From Hydrogenophaga sp. (GTDB lineage: Bacteria > Pseudomonadota > Gammaproteobacteria > Burkholderiales > Burkholderiaceae_C), in the NCBI RefSeq assembly GCF_026125785.1, contig NZ_JAHCKL010000010.1, forward strand, positions 59,230 to 123,229: a stretch of 64,000 nt of DNA, written 5' to 3'. Below the pieces are notes generated by a model. That model was not told the DNA's origin and made no database searches. It saw nothing but the letters and a program-made list of their open reading frames with translations. A program made the translations under genes and the position numbers. Below, in pieces: positions 45,814 through 53,905 of this stretch (the first letter of the stretch is position 1; each line of letters opens with the position of its first letter).

Positions 45814-48510
45814 ATGAGTTCATTGCGTGAAGGCCCCGCCACCGTGATTCGCCGCGAAGACTATGCACCGCCGGCCTATTGGATCGAAACCGTCGACCTC
45901 TGCTTCGACCTGGACCCGGCCAAGACGCGCGTGCTCAACAAGATGCGCCTGCGCCGCAACCCGGACGCAACCGCCCAGGCGCTGCGGCTCGACGGCGAAG
46001 ACCTGAACCTGGCGCGCGTGCTGGTCAACGGTGCGGGCTGCTCTTTCAAGATCGAGGGTACGCAGCTCGTGCTGGAGAACCTCCCGGAGGGCCCTGAGCC
46101 CTTCGACCTGGAGATCTTCACCACCTGCGTGCCTGAGAAGAACACCCAGCTCATGGGCCTCTACGTGAGCCAGGGCACCTTCTTCACGCAATGCGAGGCC
46201 GAGGGCTTCCGCCGCATCACTTACTTCCTGGACCGCCCGGACGTGATGGCGAGCTACACCGTCACCCTGCGCGCCGACAAGGCCCGCTACCCGGTGCTGC
46301 TGTCCAACGGCAACCTGGTGGAGGAAGGCACGCTGCCCGAGGGCCGCCATTTCGCCAAGTGGGTCGACCCGCACAAGAAGCCCTGCTACCTGTTCGCGCT
46401 TGTCGCAGGCCAGTTGGTCGCGCGCGAGCAGCGCATCACGTCGCGCAGCGGCACGGATCACCTGCTGCAGGTGTACGTGCGTCCAGGGGACATGGACAAG
46501 ACCGAGCATGCGATGAACTCGCTCATCGCCAGCGTGGCCTGGGATGAGGCCCGCTTCGGCCTGCCGCTGGACCTGGAGCGCTTCATGATCGTGGCCACCG
46601 CCGACTTCAACATGGGGGCGATGGAGAACAAGGGCCTCAACATCTTCAACACGAAGTACGTGCTGGCCAACAGCGCCACCGCGACCGACACCGACTTCGC
46701 CAACATCGAGTCGGTGGTGGGGCATGAGTACTTCCACAACTGGACCGGCAACCGCGTCACCTGCCGGGATTGGTTCCAGCTCAGCCTCAAGGAAGGGTTG
46801 ACGGTCTTCCGCGACCAGGAATTCAGCATGGACCTGTGCGCCGAACCCTCGGCGCGCGCGGTCAAGCGCATCGAGGACGTGCGCGTGCTGCGCACCGCGC
46901 AGTTCCCCGAGGACGCAGGCCCCATGGCCCATCCGGTGCGGCCCGACAGCTACGCCGAGATCAACAACTTCTACACCGTCACGGTCTACGAGAAAGGCGC
47001 CGAGGTCGTGCGCATGATGCAGACCCTGGTGGGCCGCGAAGGTTTCGCGCGCGGCATGAAGCTGTATTTCCAGCGCCACGACGGCCATGCCGTCACCTGC
47101 GACGACTTCGCCCAGGCTGTCGCCGACGCCAATCCCGGGTCCGAACTCGCGCGCCTGCTGCCGCAATTCAAGCGCTGGTACAGCCAGGCCGGCACGCCGC
47201 ATGTGCACGCCGAAGGCCGGTACGACGCGCAGGCCCGCAGCTACACCCTCACACTCACGCAAAGCTGCGCACCCACACCAGGACAGGCCCACAAGGAGCC
47301 GTTCGTGATTCCGGTCGCGCTCGGGCTCATCGACGCACACGGGCGCGAGTTGCCGCTGCAACTGGCCCACTGGGGACAACCGGAAAGTGGCACCCGCACC
47401 TTCGTGCTCACGCAGCCCAGCGAGAGCTTCACCTTCGTGAACCTCGATGCCGAGCCCGTGCCTTCGATGCTGCGCGGCTTCTCCGCACCGGTGGTGCTGG
47501 ATTTTGACTACACCGATGCCCAGCTCCTGACGCTGCTGGCGCACGACACCGACCCCTTCAACCGCTGGGAGGCGGGCCAGCGCCTCGCCCTGCGCCGGGC
47601 GCTCAACGCCATCCAGGCCGAAGGCCCCGCACCCGACGCCCCGCTCGATGGTGCCTTCATCGGGGCCATGCGCGACGTGCTGCGCCACCACAGCCTGGAC
47701 GCGGCCTTCAAGGAGCTCGTGCTCACCCTGCCCGGCGAGACCTACATCGCCGAACAACTGGCCGAGGTCGATCCGCAGCGCGTGCACGCGGTGCGTGAGG
47801 CCATGCGCGCGCAGCTCGCCAGCGCCCTGCGCGACGACTGGGCCTGGGCTTTCGAGCACCACAAGGACAACGGCGCCTACCGCCCCGACCCGGTGAGCAC
47901 CGGCCGCCGCGCCCTGGCCGGCCTGTCCCTGTCCATGCTGTGCCTGGCCTGGCGCCACGACGCGCGGCTGGACTGGCCCGAGCGCGCCTGGCTGCACTTC
48001 CAGCGCGCCGGCAACATGACCGACCGCTTCAACGCCCTCGCCGCCCTGGTGGGCAGTGAGCACCCGCTGGCGCGCACCGCGCTGGAACGCTTCCACAGCC
48101 TGTTCCGCCACGAGGCCCTGGTGATCGACAAATGGTTCGCCCTGCAGGCCGGCGCGAGCGACCGCGGTGGCCACATCCTGCCCGCGGTGCGCCAGTTGCT
48201 GGCCCATCCGGACTTCAACCTGCGCAACCCCAACCGGGCGCGCAGCGTGATCTTCAGCTACTGCAGCGCCAACCCGGGTGCCTTCCACCGCAGCGACGCC
48301 GCCGGCTACCGGTTCTGGAGCGAGCGCGTGATCGAACTCGATGCCTTCAACCCGCAGGTGGCAGCCCGCCTCGCCCGTGCACTCGACCGCTGGAAAAAGC
48401 TGGCCGAGCCCTACCGCAGCGCCGCGCGCGAAGCCATCGCCCGCGTCGCGGCCAAGCCCGACCTGAGCAACGACGTGCGCGAGGTGGTCACCCGCGCACT
48501 GGCCGACTGA
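45814..48510 (+). CDS. pepN: Aminopeptidase N
   Basis: This 898-residue M1 metallopeptidase has the exopeptidase motif FNMGAMENKGLNIF and the zinc site VGHEYFHNWTGNRVTCRDW (HEYFH near residue 308, with the third ligand Glu in LKEGLTVFRDQEF). It removes N-terminal residues from peptides in the cytoplasm. Its start lies three bases past the prfB stop, so both may be on one transcript. Confidence 0.97.
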   Translation: MSSLREGPATVIRREDYAPPAYWIETVDLCFDLDPAKTRVLNKMRLRRNPDATAQALRLDGEDLNLARVLVNGAGCSFKIEGTQLVLENLPEGPEPFDLEIFTTCVPEKNTQLMGLYVSQGTFFTQCEAEGFRRITYFLDRPDVMASYTVTLRADKARYPVLLSNGNLVEEGTLPEGRHFAKWVDPHKKPCYLFALVAGQLVAREQRITSRSGTDHLLQVYVRPGDMDKTEHAMNSLIASVAWDEARFGLPLDLERFMIVATADFNMGAMENKGLNIFNTKYVLANSATATDTDFANIESVVGHEYFHNWTGNRVTCRDWFQLSLKEGLTVFRDQEFSMDLCAEPSARAVKRIEDVRVLRTAQFPEDAGPMAHPVRPDSYAEINNFYTVTVYEKGAEVVRMMQTLVGREGFARGMKLYFQRHDGHAVTCDDFAQAVADANPGSELARLLPQFKRWYSQAGTPHVHAEGRYDAQARSYTLTLTQSCAPTPGQAHKEPFVIPVALGLIDAHGRELPLQLAHWGQPESGTRTFVLTQPSESFTFVNLDAEPVPSMLRGFSAPVVLDFDYTDAQLLTLLAHDTDPFNRWEAGQRLALRRALNAIQAEGPAPDAPLDGAFIGAMRDVLRHHSLDAAFKELVLTLPGETYIAEQLAEVDPQRVHAVREAMRAQLASALRDDWAWAFEHHKDNGAYRPDPVSTGRRALAGLSLSMLCLAWRHDARLDWPERAWLHFQRAGNMTDRFNALAALVGSEHPLARTALERFHSLFRHEALVIDKWFALQAGASDRGGHILPAVRQLLAHPDFNLRNPNRARSVIFSYCSANPGAFHRSDAAGYRFWSERVIELDAFNPQVAARLARALDRWKKLAEPYRSAAREAIARVAAKPDLSNDVREVVTRALAD

Positions 48511-48528
48511 CCCGACGACCACACCACC

Positions 48529-49539
48529 ATGAGCACCAAACGCATCTCCCTCACCCGCTACCTCGTCGAACAGCAGCGCGACCACGGTCACATCCCCTCG
48601 CAGCTTCGCCTGCTGCTTGAAGTGGTGGCACGCGCCTGCAAGAGCATCAGCCAGGCTGTCAACAAGGGTGACCTCGGCGGCGTGCTCGGCTCGGCCAGCT
48701 CCGAGAACGTGCAAGGCGAGGTGCAGAAGCAGCTCGACATCATCGCCAACGAGGTGCTGATCGAAGCCAACGAATGGGGTGGCCACCTCGCCGCCATGGC
48801 CAGCGAGGAAATGGAAGGCATCTACGTGGTGCCCAACCGCTACCCGCAGGGCGAGTACCTGCTGCTGTTCGATCCGCTGGACGGTTCATCCAACATCGAC
48901 GTGAACGTCAGCATCGGCACCATCTTCAGCGTGCTGCGCATGCCCGAGGACGACCGCGGCGTCGACGTGGGCGACTTCCTGCAAGCCGGCCACCGCCAGG
49001 TGGCCGCCGGCTACTGCGTCTACGGCCCGCAGACCACCCTGGTGCTCACTGTCGGCGACGGCGTGGCCATGTTCACGCTGGACCGCGAGCAAGGCTCCTT
49101 CGTGCTCACCCGCGAGAACGTGCAGATCCCGGAGGACACCAAGGAATTCGCCATCAACATGAGCAACATGCGCCACTGGGACGCGCCCGTGAAGCGCTAT
49201 GTGGACGAATGCCTGGCCGGCAAGGAAGGGCCGCGCGGCAAGGACTTCAACATGCGCTGGATCGCCAGCATGGTGGCCGACGTGCACCGCATCCTGACGC
49301 GCGGCGGCATCTTCATGTACCCCTGGGACAAGCGCGAACCCGAAAAGCCCGGCAAGCTGCGCCTGATGTACGAGGCCAACCCCATGGGCTGGCTGGTCGA
49401 GCAGGCCGGCGGCGCCGCCACCAACGGCCGCCAGCGCATCCTGGACATCCAGCCCACCAGGCTGCACGAGCGCGTGAGCGTGATCCTGGGCTCGAAGAAC
49501 GAGGTCGAGCGCGTCACGCGCTACCACCTGGAGGACTGA
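48529..49539 (+). CDS. fbp: Fructose-1,6-bisphosphatase, class I
   Basis: This 336-residue enzyme has the class I metal site [23 protein letters not shown] (FDPLDGSSN near residue 115) and [38 protein letters not shown]. It makes fructose 6-phosphate in gluconeogenesis or the Calvin cycle. It follows pepN by 18 bp. A class II aldolase at the right end of the window acts one step before it, though the genes are not linked. Confidence 0.97.
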   Translation: MSTKRISLTRYLVEQQRDHGHIPSQLRLLLEVVARACKSISQAVNKGDLGGVLGSASSENVQGEVQKQLDIIANEVLIEANEWGGHLAAMASEEMEGIYVVPNRYPQGEYLLLFDPLDGSSNIDVNVSIGTIFSVLRMPEDDRGVDVGDFLQAGHRQVAAGYCVYGPQTTLVLTVGDGVAMFTLDREQGSFVLTRENVQIPEDTKEFAINMSNMRHWDAPVKRYVDECLAGKEGPRGKDFNMRWIASMVADVHRILTRGGIFMYPWDKREPEKPGKLRLMYEANPMGWLVEQAGGAATNGRQRILDIQPTRLHERVSVILGSKNEVERVTRYHLED

Positions 49540-49570
49540 GTTCCGGCACCAGCCCCGCCGGGCAGGACGC

Positions 49571-49576
49571 TATAAT
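49571..49576 (+). promoter_or_regulatory. -10 box of tRNA-Thr
   Basis: A perfect TATAAT ends ten bases before the mature tRNA-Thr. A convincing -35 hexamer is not visible. Confidence 0.5.
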
Positions 49577-49586
49577 GCCGAGCTTC

Positions 49587-49662
49587 GCCGGTGTAGCTCA
49601 GTTGGTAGAGCAGCTCATTCGTAATGAGAAGGTCGGGGGTTCGACTCCTCTCTCCGGCACCA
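49587..49662 (+). tRNA. tRNA-Thr (CGT)
   Basis: The 76-nt cloverleaf has anticodon CGT in loop TTCGTAA, T-loop GGTTCGACTCC and an encoded CCA. The acceptor stem GCCGGTG/CTCCGGC carries an apparent U6-U67 mismatch. The anticodon stem has the G27-A43 non-pair also seen in the E. coli CGT tRNA-Thr. Confidence 0.95.
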
Positions 49663-49674
49663 AGTTGGTAAAAG

Positions 49675-49712
49675 AAACCCCGCTACTCAAAAAGTGGCGG
49701 GGTTTTTCTTTT
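49675..49712 (+). terminator. Rho-independent terminator of tRNA-Thr
   Basis: AAACCCCGCTACT (49675-49687) pairs with AGTGGCGGGGTTT (49693-49705) with one G-U pair and a CAAAA loop, then TTCTTTT. It ends 50 bases past the tRNA. Confidence 0.9.
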
Positions 49713-49899
49713 CAGGCCCGTGTAGCCACCTGAACTGGGCGTCCAGCACACAACCCCAATGGAGGTGCACGCCGCCAGGCCGCGCAAACACTCAACCTGC
49801 CGCAACAGGGTCATGCAGTTCCGCCTCGCCACCCTGCCCCTCTACTCGACCGACAATCGGCAAACGAGCTTCATGAAACACCAGTGTGAACCGGCGGTT

Positions 49900-49923
49900 G
49901 CACTATGGCGTTGACCATAGTGC
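49900..49923. repeat. 9-bp inverted repeat downstream of the HNH gene
   Basis: GCACTATGG and CCATAGTGC flank a 6-nt CGTTGA centre, 28 bases past the HNH stop. The stretch 49713-49950 otherwise holds no gene I can support; a short plus-strand open frame over the repeat (about 31 codons, ending at 49978) may be a decayed coding tail. Confidence 0.5.
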
Positions 49924-49950
49924 GCTAAAGCAAAAGCTGTATGGGTCGAT

Positions 49951-50271
49951 TCAGGAGCTTGTCGATGAGTGATGGAGCAGCAAGGCGTCATGCACAACGG
50001 GCGCAATCGTGCCCTCGGAAATCCCCCGTCTCTTCGCGCGATCTGACTTCAGCCAGTCTTGGAGCAACTTCGCGCCCTTCGACGAGTTACACCCGACACA
50101 GCAGAGCGCGATGTTATCGGCAGTGCAGAGGCGTAGGTCGTTGACGATGTGCTCCCATGATCGCTTGGTGCGCCTTTCTTCACCAAAGCCCACGCCGCAG
50201 TACACGCATACCGTGTCCCGAATCAGCACCAGTGTTTCAACGTCCTTTGGAATACCCCATCTGTTACCCAT
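49951..50271 (-). CDS. Orphan HNH endonuclease
   Basis: This 106-residue protein is essentially one HNH domain: CVYCG (first zinc Cys pair, residues 22-25), SWEHIVNDLR with the catalytic His, DNIALCCVGCNSSKG (the central Asn, second Cys pair and terminal segment). AGGAG four bases before ATG supports the start. Base composition is less GC-rich than in the neighbours. No partner methylase, integrase, terminase or intron is visible. It may be a stand-alone nuclease of a degraded mobile element; a defence role cannot be shown. Confidence 0.82.
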   Translation of the reverse strand: MGNRWGIPKDVETLVLIRDTVCVYCGVGFGEERRTKRSWEHIVNDLRLCTADNIALCCVGCNSSKGAKLLQDWLKSDRAKRRGISEGTIAPVVHDALLLHHSSTSS

Positions 50272-50286
50272 GACGCTCCTATCAGA

Positions 50287-50321
50287 CCTCTGGATAGGCG
50301 TCCGTGACGGCTATCCAGAGG
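50287..50321. repeat. 11-bp inverted repeat just upstream of the HNH gene
   Basis: CCTCTGGATAG (50287-50297) and CTATCCAGAGG (50311-50321) are perfect arms; CGTC/GACG inside the loop can extend the hairpin. It lies 16 bases before the HNH start, next to its ribosome site, so it could control translation, bind a repressor or mark an element end. The rest of 50322-50474 has nothing recognisable. Confidence 0.6.
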
Positions 50322-50474
50322 CAGTATGCATATCAATCCACGGGCAACCACTTAGCTTCAGTCACTCGATGCCGTGATGCATCTCTCCAACACCAGAACA
50401 TCAAAAGCCCTGTGGCGTCACACGTCGCAAGGCCTTTTGCCTGGGTGAGTCTTGGCGGGGGCCGCCGCCACCCC

Positions 50475-51005
50475 TCAAAGCCAGTCGGCAGACGCCTTCA
50501 AGGCACCAGGCCGGCACGGCGGAGCGTCGGCGGGCACGCCGTCGAGCCGCAGCCGGGTGAGCCGCACGGACGCGATGAGCCATTGGTCGCCACTGCGGCG
50601 GTACGCCTCCTCGTAGTGGCCGTAGCCGCGAAAGCCGCGGAAGCCGGTCCATTCGGCGGCCACGTGTTCGAGGCCTTGCCATTCCACGAAGTCCTCCATG
50701 GCCCAGATGCCGCGTGCCTCGCGGTCCGAGCTCAGCACGATCTCGGGCGTGTGGCAGTGGTGGACGGAGATCGTGTGGGCATGGCGCACGCGCACGAAGC
50801 TGACGAAGGCGTCGGCTTCGGCACCGGCCGGCAGGTAGTTGCCCATGCCGTCGAAGCGGCAATCGTCGGTGAAGACGGCGCGCAGGTCGTCCCACCGCTT
50901 GGTGTCGATGAGTCGGCAGTACCGGGCCTTGAGCTGGCGGATCTGTTCGAGGTGGATGAGGTCCGCGGTGGTCAGCGGACGGGCGTTGGCGCGGTCTTGG
51001 GACAT
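50475..51005 (-). CDS. NTF2-like/SnoaL-family protein
   Basis: This 176-residue protein has the SnoaL_4-type pattern: LEQIRQLKARYCRLIDTKRWDDLRAVFTDDCRFDG near the N-terminus (KARYCRLIDTKRWDDL), a HTISVHHCHTPEIVL strand with conserved His, and EEAYRRSGDQWLIASVRLTRLRLD. Family members include small dehydratases, isomerases and ring-hydroxylating accessory domains. It starts MSQDRANARPL. An inverted repeat lies just upstream. Function unknown. Confidence 0.87.
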   Translation of the reverse strand: MSQDRANARPLTTADLIHLEQIRQLKARYCRLIDTKRWDDLRAVFTDDCRFDGMGNYLPAGAEADAFVSFVRVRHAHTISVHHCHTPEIVLSSDREARGIWAMEDFVEWQGLEHVAAEWTGFRGFRGYGHYEEAYRRSGDQWLIASVRLTRLRLDGVPADAPPCRPGALKASADWL

Positions 51006-51027
51006 GGGCGCATTATCGGCCCAAAGG

Positions 51028-51044
51028 TTGGATGTTCGGTCCAA
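51028..51044. promoter_or_regulatory. Inverted repeat upstream of the NTF2-like gene
   Basis: TTGGA-N7-TCCAA is a 17-bp symmetric site, 23 bp before the NTF2-like start and next to the broken LysR gene. Its form (dyad with short arms) fits a LysR-type or similar operator. Confidence 0.35.
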
Positions 51045-51058
51045 TCCAGGGCGCGAAC

Positions 51059-51440
51059 TCAGACATCCGGACAACCGGCCAGGGCCTCGCTCAAGGGTGG
51101 AACTGCACCCGGGTGGGACTCGAACCCGAAGGGCTGGAACCAGGCGCGCTGGAGGTCCAGCTGGCGTTTGGCGTGGTCCAGAACGATGCGCTCCATGCCC
51201 TGGATGCTCGCAGCACGGCCAGCGGCGTAGCGCTCGGCCATGAGCGCGCTGATGGCGGCAGCGATGTCGCTGGCCAGTGACTGGCGTTCGCTGACGGCGG
51301 GCCCCGGGCGGGCCAGATGGGCCTGGCCTTTGCGCACCAGCCCGCCCAAGGCCCGGGCCGCAGGCGAATGCGCGTCCCCGGCCTCGTTCACAACGGCCTC
51401 GCCGAAGGCCACGTTGAGCTCCAGCTCGCGCCAATCCATC
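51059..51440 (-). pseudogene. Unidentified coding remnant fused behind the LysR stub
   Basis: From the point where LysR similarity ends, a different frame continues for about 125 codons (reads DWRELELNVAFGEAVVNEAG at its start and ends ALAGCPDV). It has natural-looking amino-acid content and helix-like heptads but no start of its own except a weak GTG/ATG inside the LysR stub. I do not recognise the family. It is probably the 3' end of another gene left after a deletion. Confidence 0.45.
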
Positions 51441-51872
51441 CAGTTCCCGGCTGAGCAGCGAGGCACGCAGGTGGGTGGACAGGCCCTCGCGAATGCGCAG
51501 CCTCACGCCGGGGTAGCGCTGGTGAAAAGACTGCACCAAGGTGCCGGTGAGGATGGCCGTCATTGAAGCCGGCATGCCGAAAGCCACCTTGCCCGATGGC
51601 TGCTCCGCCGCCGCGACGACCTCGTCGCGCAGGCGTCCGAGTTGTCCCAGGATGGTTTGTGCCTGCCCTTTGAGCGCCAGACCGGCCGCGGTGAGTTCCA
51701 CGCCACGCGGATGCCGCGTGAACAGGCTCGCGCCCAGTTCCTCTTCCAGTTCACGCAGTTCGCGGCTGAGCACCGATTGCGACATGGCCAGGCGCTCGGC
51801 CGCGCGCGACAGGCTGCCGGCCTGTGCCATCTGCAGGAAATGCTCGAGCTTCTTGGGATTGGCAAAGGCCAT
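51438..51872 (-). pseudogene. Truncated LysR-family regulator
   Basis: The first 145 residues are a normal LysR protein: helix-turn-helix LEHFLQMAQAGSLSRAAERLAMSQSVLSRELRELEEELGASLF (SLSRAAERLAMSQSVLSREL is the core) and the beginning of the effector domain (GKVAFGMPASMTAIL). Similarity stops at SRELD near 51438 and the expected ~150 more residues are missing. An open frame continues in this phase through the NTF2-like gene but with meaningless sequence. It is divergent from the porin gene, whose regulator it may once have been. Confidence 0.75.
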
Positions 51873-52095
51873 GGTGATGCGGGTGGGGAAGGACCGACAA
51901 ACGCGTGACGCGGGTTGAGCGCGCATTCTCGGGTGAACGCCTGTGGGGCACAAGCCAGCCTCACCGTAGGCCCCACGCCACAGTGTCATGAAGCTTTCTC
52001 GCTCGGCGGCTGCAATGGAACCGTCCGCCGCATGTCGCGGAGGACGCGGGGCTTCCCTCTGGCCCCGCTCGCACAAGAACCAGGAACCTCTCAAC

Positions 52096-53064
52096 ATGAA
52101 AAAGTCCATCACCGCACTCGCCGCCATGGCCTGCCTGACCGGCGCCGGCACCGCCTGGGCCCAATCGAACGTCACCATCTACGGCCGCATGGACGCATCG
52201 GCCGGGGCCGACAAGGTCAACGGCGTCAGCACCACCCGCCTGTACAGCGGCAACCTGTCCACGAGCCGCCTGGGCTTTCGTGGCACCGAAGACCTGGGCG
52301 GCGGCCTCAAGGCCATCTTCACGCTGGAGGGCGCACTGGGTGTGGACACCGGCGCCTTCGGCGGCTTTGACCGCCAGTCCATCGTGGGCCTGAGCGGCGG
52401 CTTCGGTACGGTCAAGCTCGGCCGCCACGACACGTCCTTCGACGACATCCGCGACATCAGCGTCAGCAGCAACCTCTGGGACTCCGAGTTCAGTCCGACC
52501 AAGATCGCCTACACCGCCGGCGTGGCCGACTATTCGAGCCGCGCGAGCAACCAGATCCGCTACGAATCGCCTTCCTTCGGCGGCTTCACGGTAGGCGTGG
52601 GCTACGGGCTGGACGAAGACGCCACCGTCAAGGCCGATGTGGTGTCGTACAACCTGCGTTACCGCAACGGTCCCCTGGACGTGGGCATCGGCTTCCAGGA
52701 CCAGAAGGGCAACAACCGCGAGTACACCGCCATCTCCGGCGCTTACGACTTTGGCGTGGCCCGCGTCTCCGCCGGCTACAACCGCGCCGAAATCACCAAC
52801 GGCGCCAAGGCCGACGGCTACTCGATCGGCGTGAACGTGCCCATGGGCAACCTGGACTTCTCGGTGGGCTACGCCTACAGCAAGGCCAAGGCGGCCGGTG
52901 CCACCACCGCCAAGGGCTCCGCCCTGGCCGCTGGCGTGACCTACGCCCTGTCCAAGCGCACCCGCCTGTACGGCGCGCTGCTTGACGGCAACGTGGAGAA
53001 CGGCGCGGGCGTGACCACCACCGACCGCCGTCTGTACTCCGTCGGCGTGCGCCACGACTTCTGA
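52096..53064 (+). CDS. Gram-negative porin (Omp32-like)
   Basis: This 322-residue protein starts MKKSITALAAMACLTGAGTAWA, a signal peptide cleaved before QSNVTIYG. The mature protein has the Burkholderiales trimeric porin pattern: VTIYGRMDASAG, TSRLGFRGTEDLGGGLKAIFTLE, VGLSGGFGTVKLGRHDTSFDDI and the C-terminal YSVGVRHDF ending in Phe for BAM recognition. It forms a general diffusion channel in the outer membrane. The frame is open further upstream, but the signal peptide fixes the start. Confidence 0.95.
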   Translation: MKKSITALAAMACLTGAGTAWAQSNVTIYGRMDASAGADKVNGVSTTRLYSGNLSTSRLGFRGTEDLGGGLKAIFTLEGALGVDTGAFGGFDRQSIVGLSGGFGTVKLGRHDTSFDDIRDISVSSNLWDSEFSPTKIAYTAGVADYSSRASNQIRYESPSFGGFTVGVGYGLDEDATVKADVVSYNLRYRNGPLDVGIGFQDQKGNNREYTAISGAYDFGVARVSAGYNRAEITNGAKADGYSIGVNVPMGNLDFSVGYAYSKAKAAGATTAKGSALAAGVTYALSKRTRLYGALLDGNVENGAGVTTTDRRLYSVGVRHDF

Positions 53065-53071
53065 CCGTGGC

Positions 53072-53103
53072 CTGGCGGCTGGTGCTTCGTCGCACACCGC
53101 CAG
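53072..53103 (+). terminator. Possible hairpin terminator after the porin gene
   Basis: CTGGCGG (53072-53078) can pair with CCGCCAG (53097-53103), with a further imperfect inner stem GTGC/GCAC. No U-run follows, so the call is tentative. Confidence 0.35.
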
Positions 53104-53181
53104 TTCCATGGTGGCCCGGCCGGCGGTCCGGGCCCTAGCATCGCTGGACTGCGATGCCCAGAACACCCACGGACCGCCACC

Positions 53182-53862
53182 ATGCCACTTCCCTTCATGG
53201 CCGCCCAAGCGGCGCGGTATGTTCTTCTGATGACCGTGGCCTGGGATCTCGCCAAGGCACCGCGCACCTTGCGCGACTACCGCCGCTTTCTCGATGAGGC
53301 GCAGGGCGCAGCCGATGCCGCGCATGCGCACTACCCTCACCATGCCCTGCTCTTTCACGGCCACAGCCGCTCCAGTGTGCTGGCAACCGACCACCGCCTG
53401 GACCCCACGCACCCGGCCAGCCTCTTCTTCACCCGTGCGGACGTTGCCTCTGGCTGTGAACTCAACGCGCTGGTCGCTGGCGCCTTCTCGCGCGGCCATG
53501 CGGTGGCCTTGCTGCGTGGGCCGGAGCTGCCCTTCGTCAGCGGCAACAGCCCTCGGCCTGGCGCCAGCGCCGTCGACCAGGCCATGTGCTCCCCGCTCGA
53601 TGCGCTGGGTGCGGCTACCGCGCACTACGCCCACAGCGACAAGGGCACCACCTACCTGCTGGCGCGTGGTCTGCGGGAAACGGATCCGTTGCCGCTGGCC
53701 ACGGTGGCGGCCCCTAGCCGCGCGAGCAAGCTGACCACGCTGGGCTATCTGGCGCTGGGCGGTACGACGGCAGCGACGGTGGCCATGGACGCCACCACCC
53801 CTTATCGGTCCACGACTCGCCCGGACCAGCCGCGAGCCACACCTGAGGGGCCCGCGCTTTGA
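53182..53862 (+). CDS. Hypothetical protein
   Basis: This 226-residue frame has no family I recognise. It has an early hydrophobic stretch (MAAQAARYVLLMTVAWDLA), a His-rich middle (AHAHYPHHALLFHGHSRSS), a Cys/Gly-containing core (SGCELNALVAGAFSRGHAVALLRGPELP) and a weak hydrophobic segment near the C-terminus (LGYLALGGTTAATVAMDA). It follows the porin by 117 bp and is convergent with soxB. Amino-acid use looks natural, but a long opposite-strand frame overlaps it, so confidence is moderate. Confidence 0.55.
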   Translation: MPLPFMAAQAARYVLLMTVAWDLAKAPRTLRDYRRFLDEAQGAADAAHAHYPHHALLFHGHSRSSVLATDHRLDPTHPASLFFTRADVASGCELNALVAGAFSRGHAVALLRGPELPFVSGNSPRPGASAVDQAMCSPLDALGAATAHYAHSDKGTTYLLARGLRETDPLPLATVAAPSRASKLTTLGYLALGGTTAATVAMDATTPYRSTTRPDQPRATPEGPAL

Positions 53863-53905
53863 GCAGGGCGCAGGCGCTGGGCCGCGCGGCCTGACCGCGC
53901 CGCGC

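Noticed and set aside
45820-48786. Open frame of 988 codons on the minus strand opposite pepN
   Set aside because: pepN has every M1 peptidase motif on the plus strand; the opposing frame is antisense noise caused by GC-rich third positions.
51110-51145. Sequence resembling a tRNA T-arm (GGGACTCGAACCC)
   Set aside because: No cloverleaf can be built around it; it is part of a coding remnant.
51961-53634. Open frame of 557 codons on the minus strand opposite the porin
   Set aside because: The porin has a signal peptide and a C-terminal Phe; the opposing frame shows no family features.
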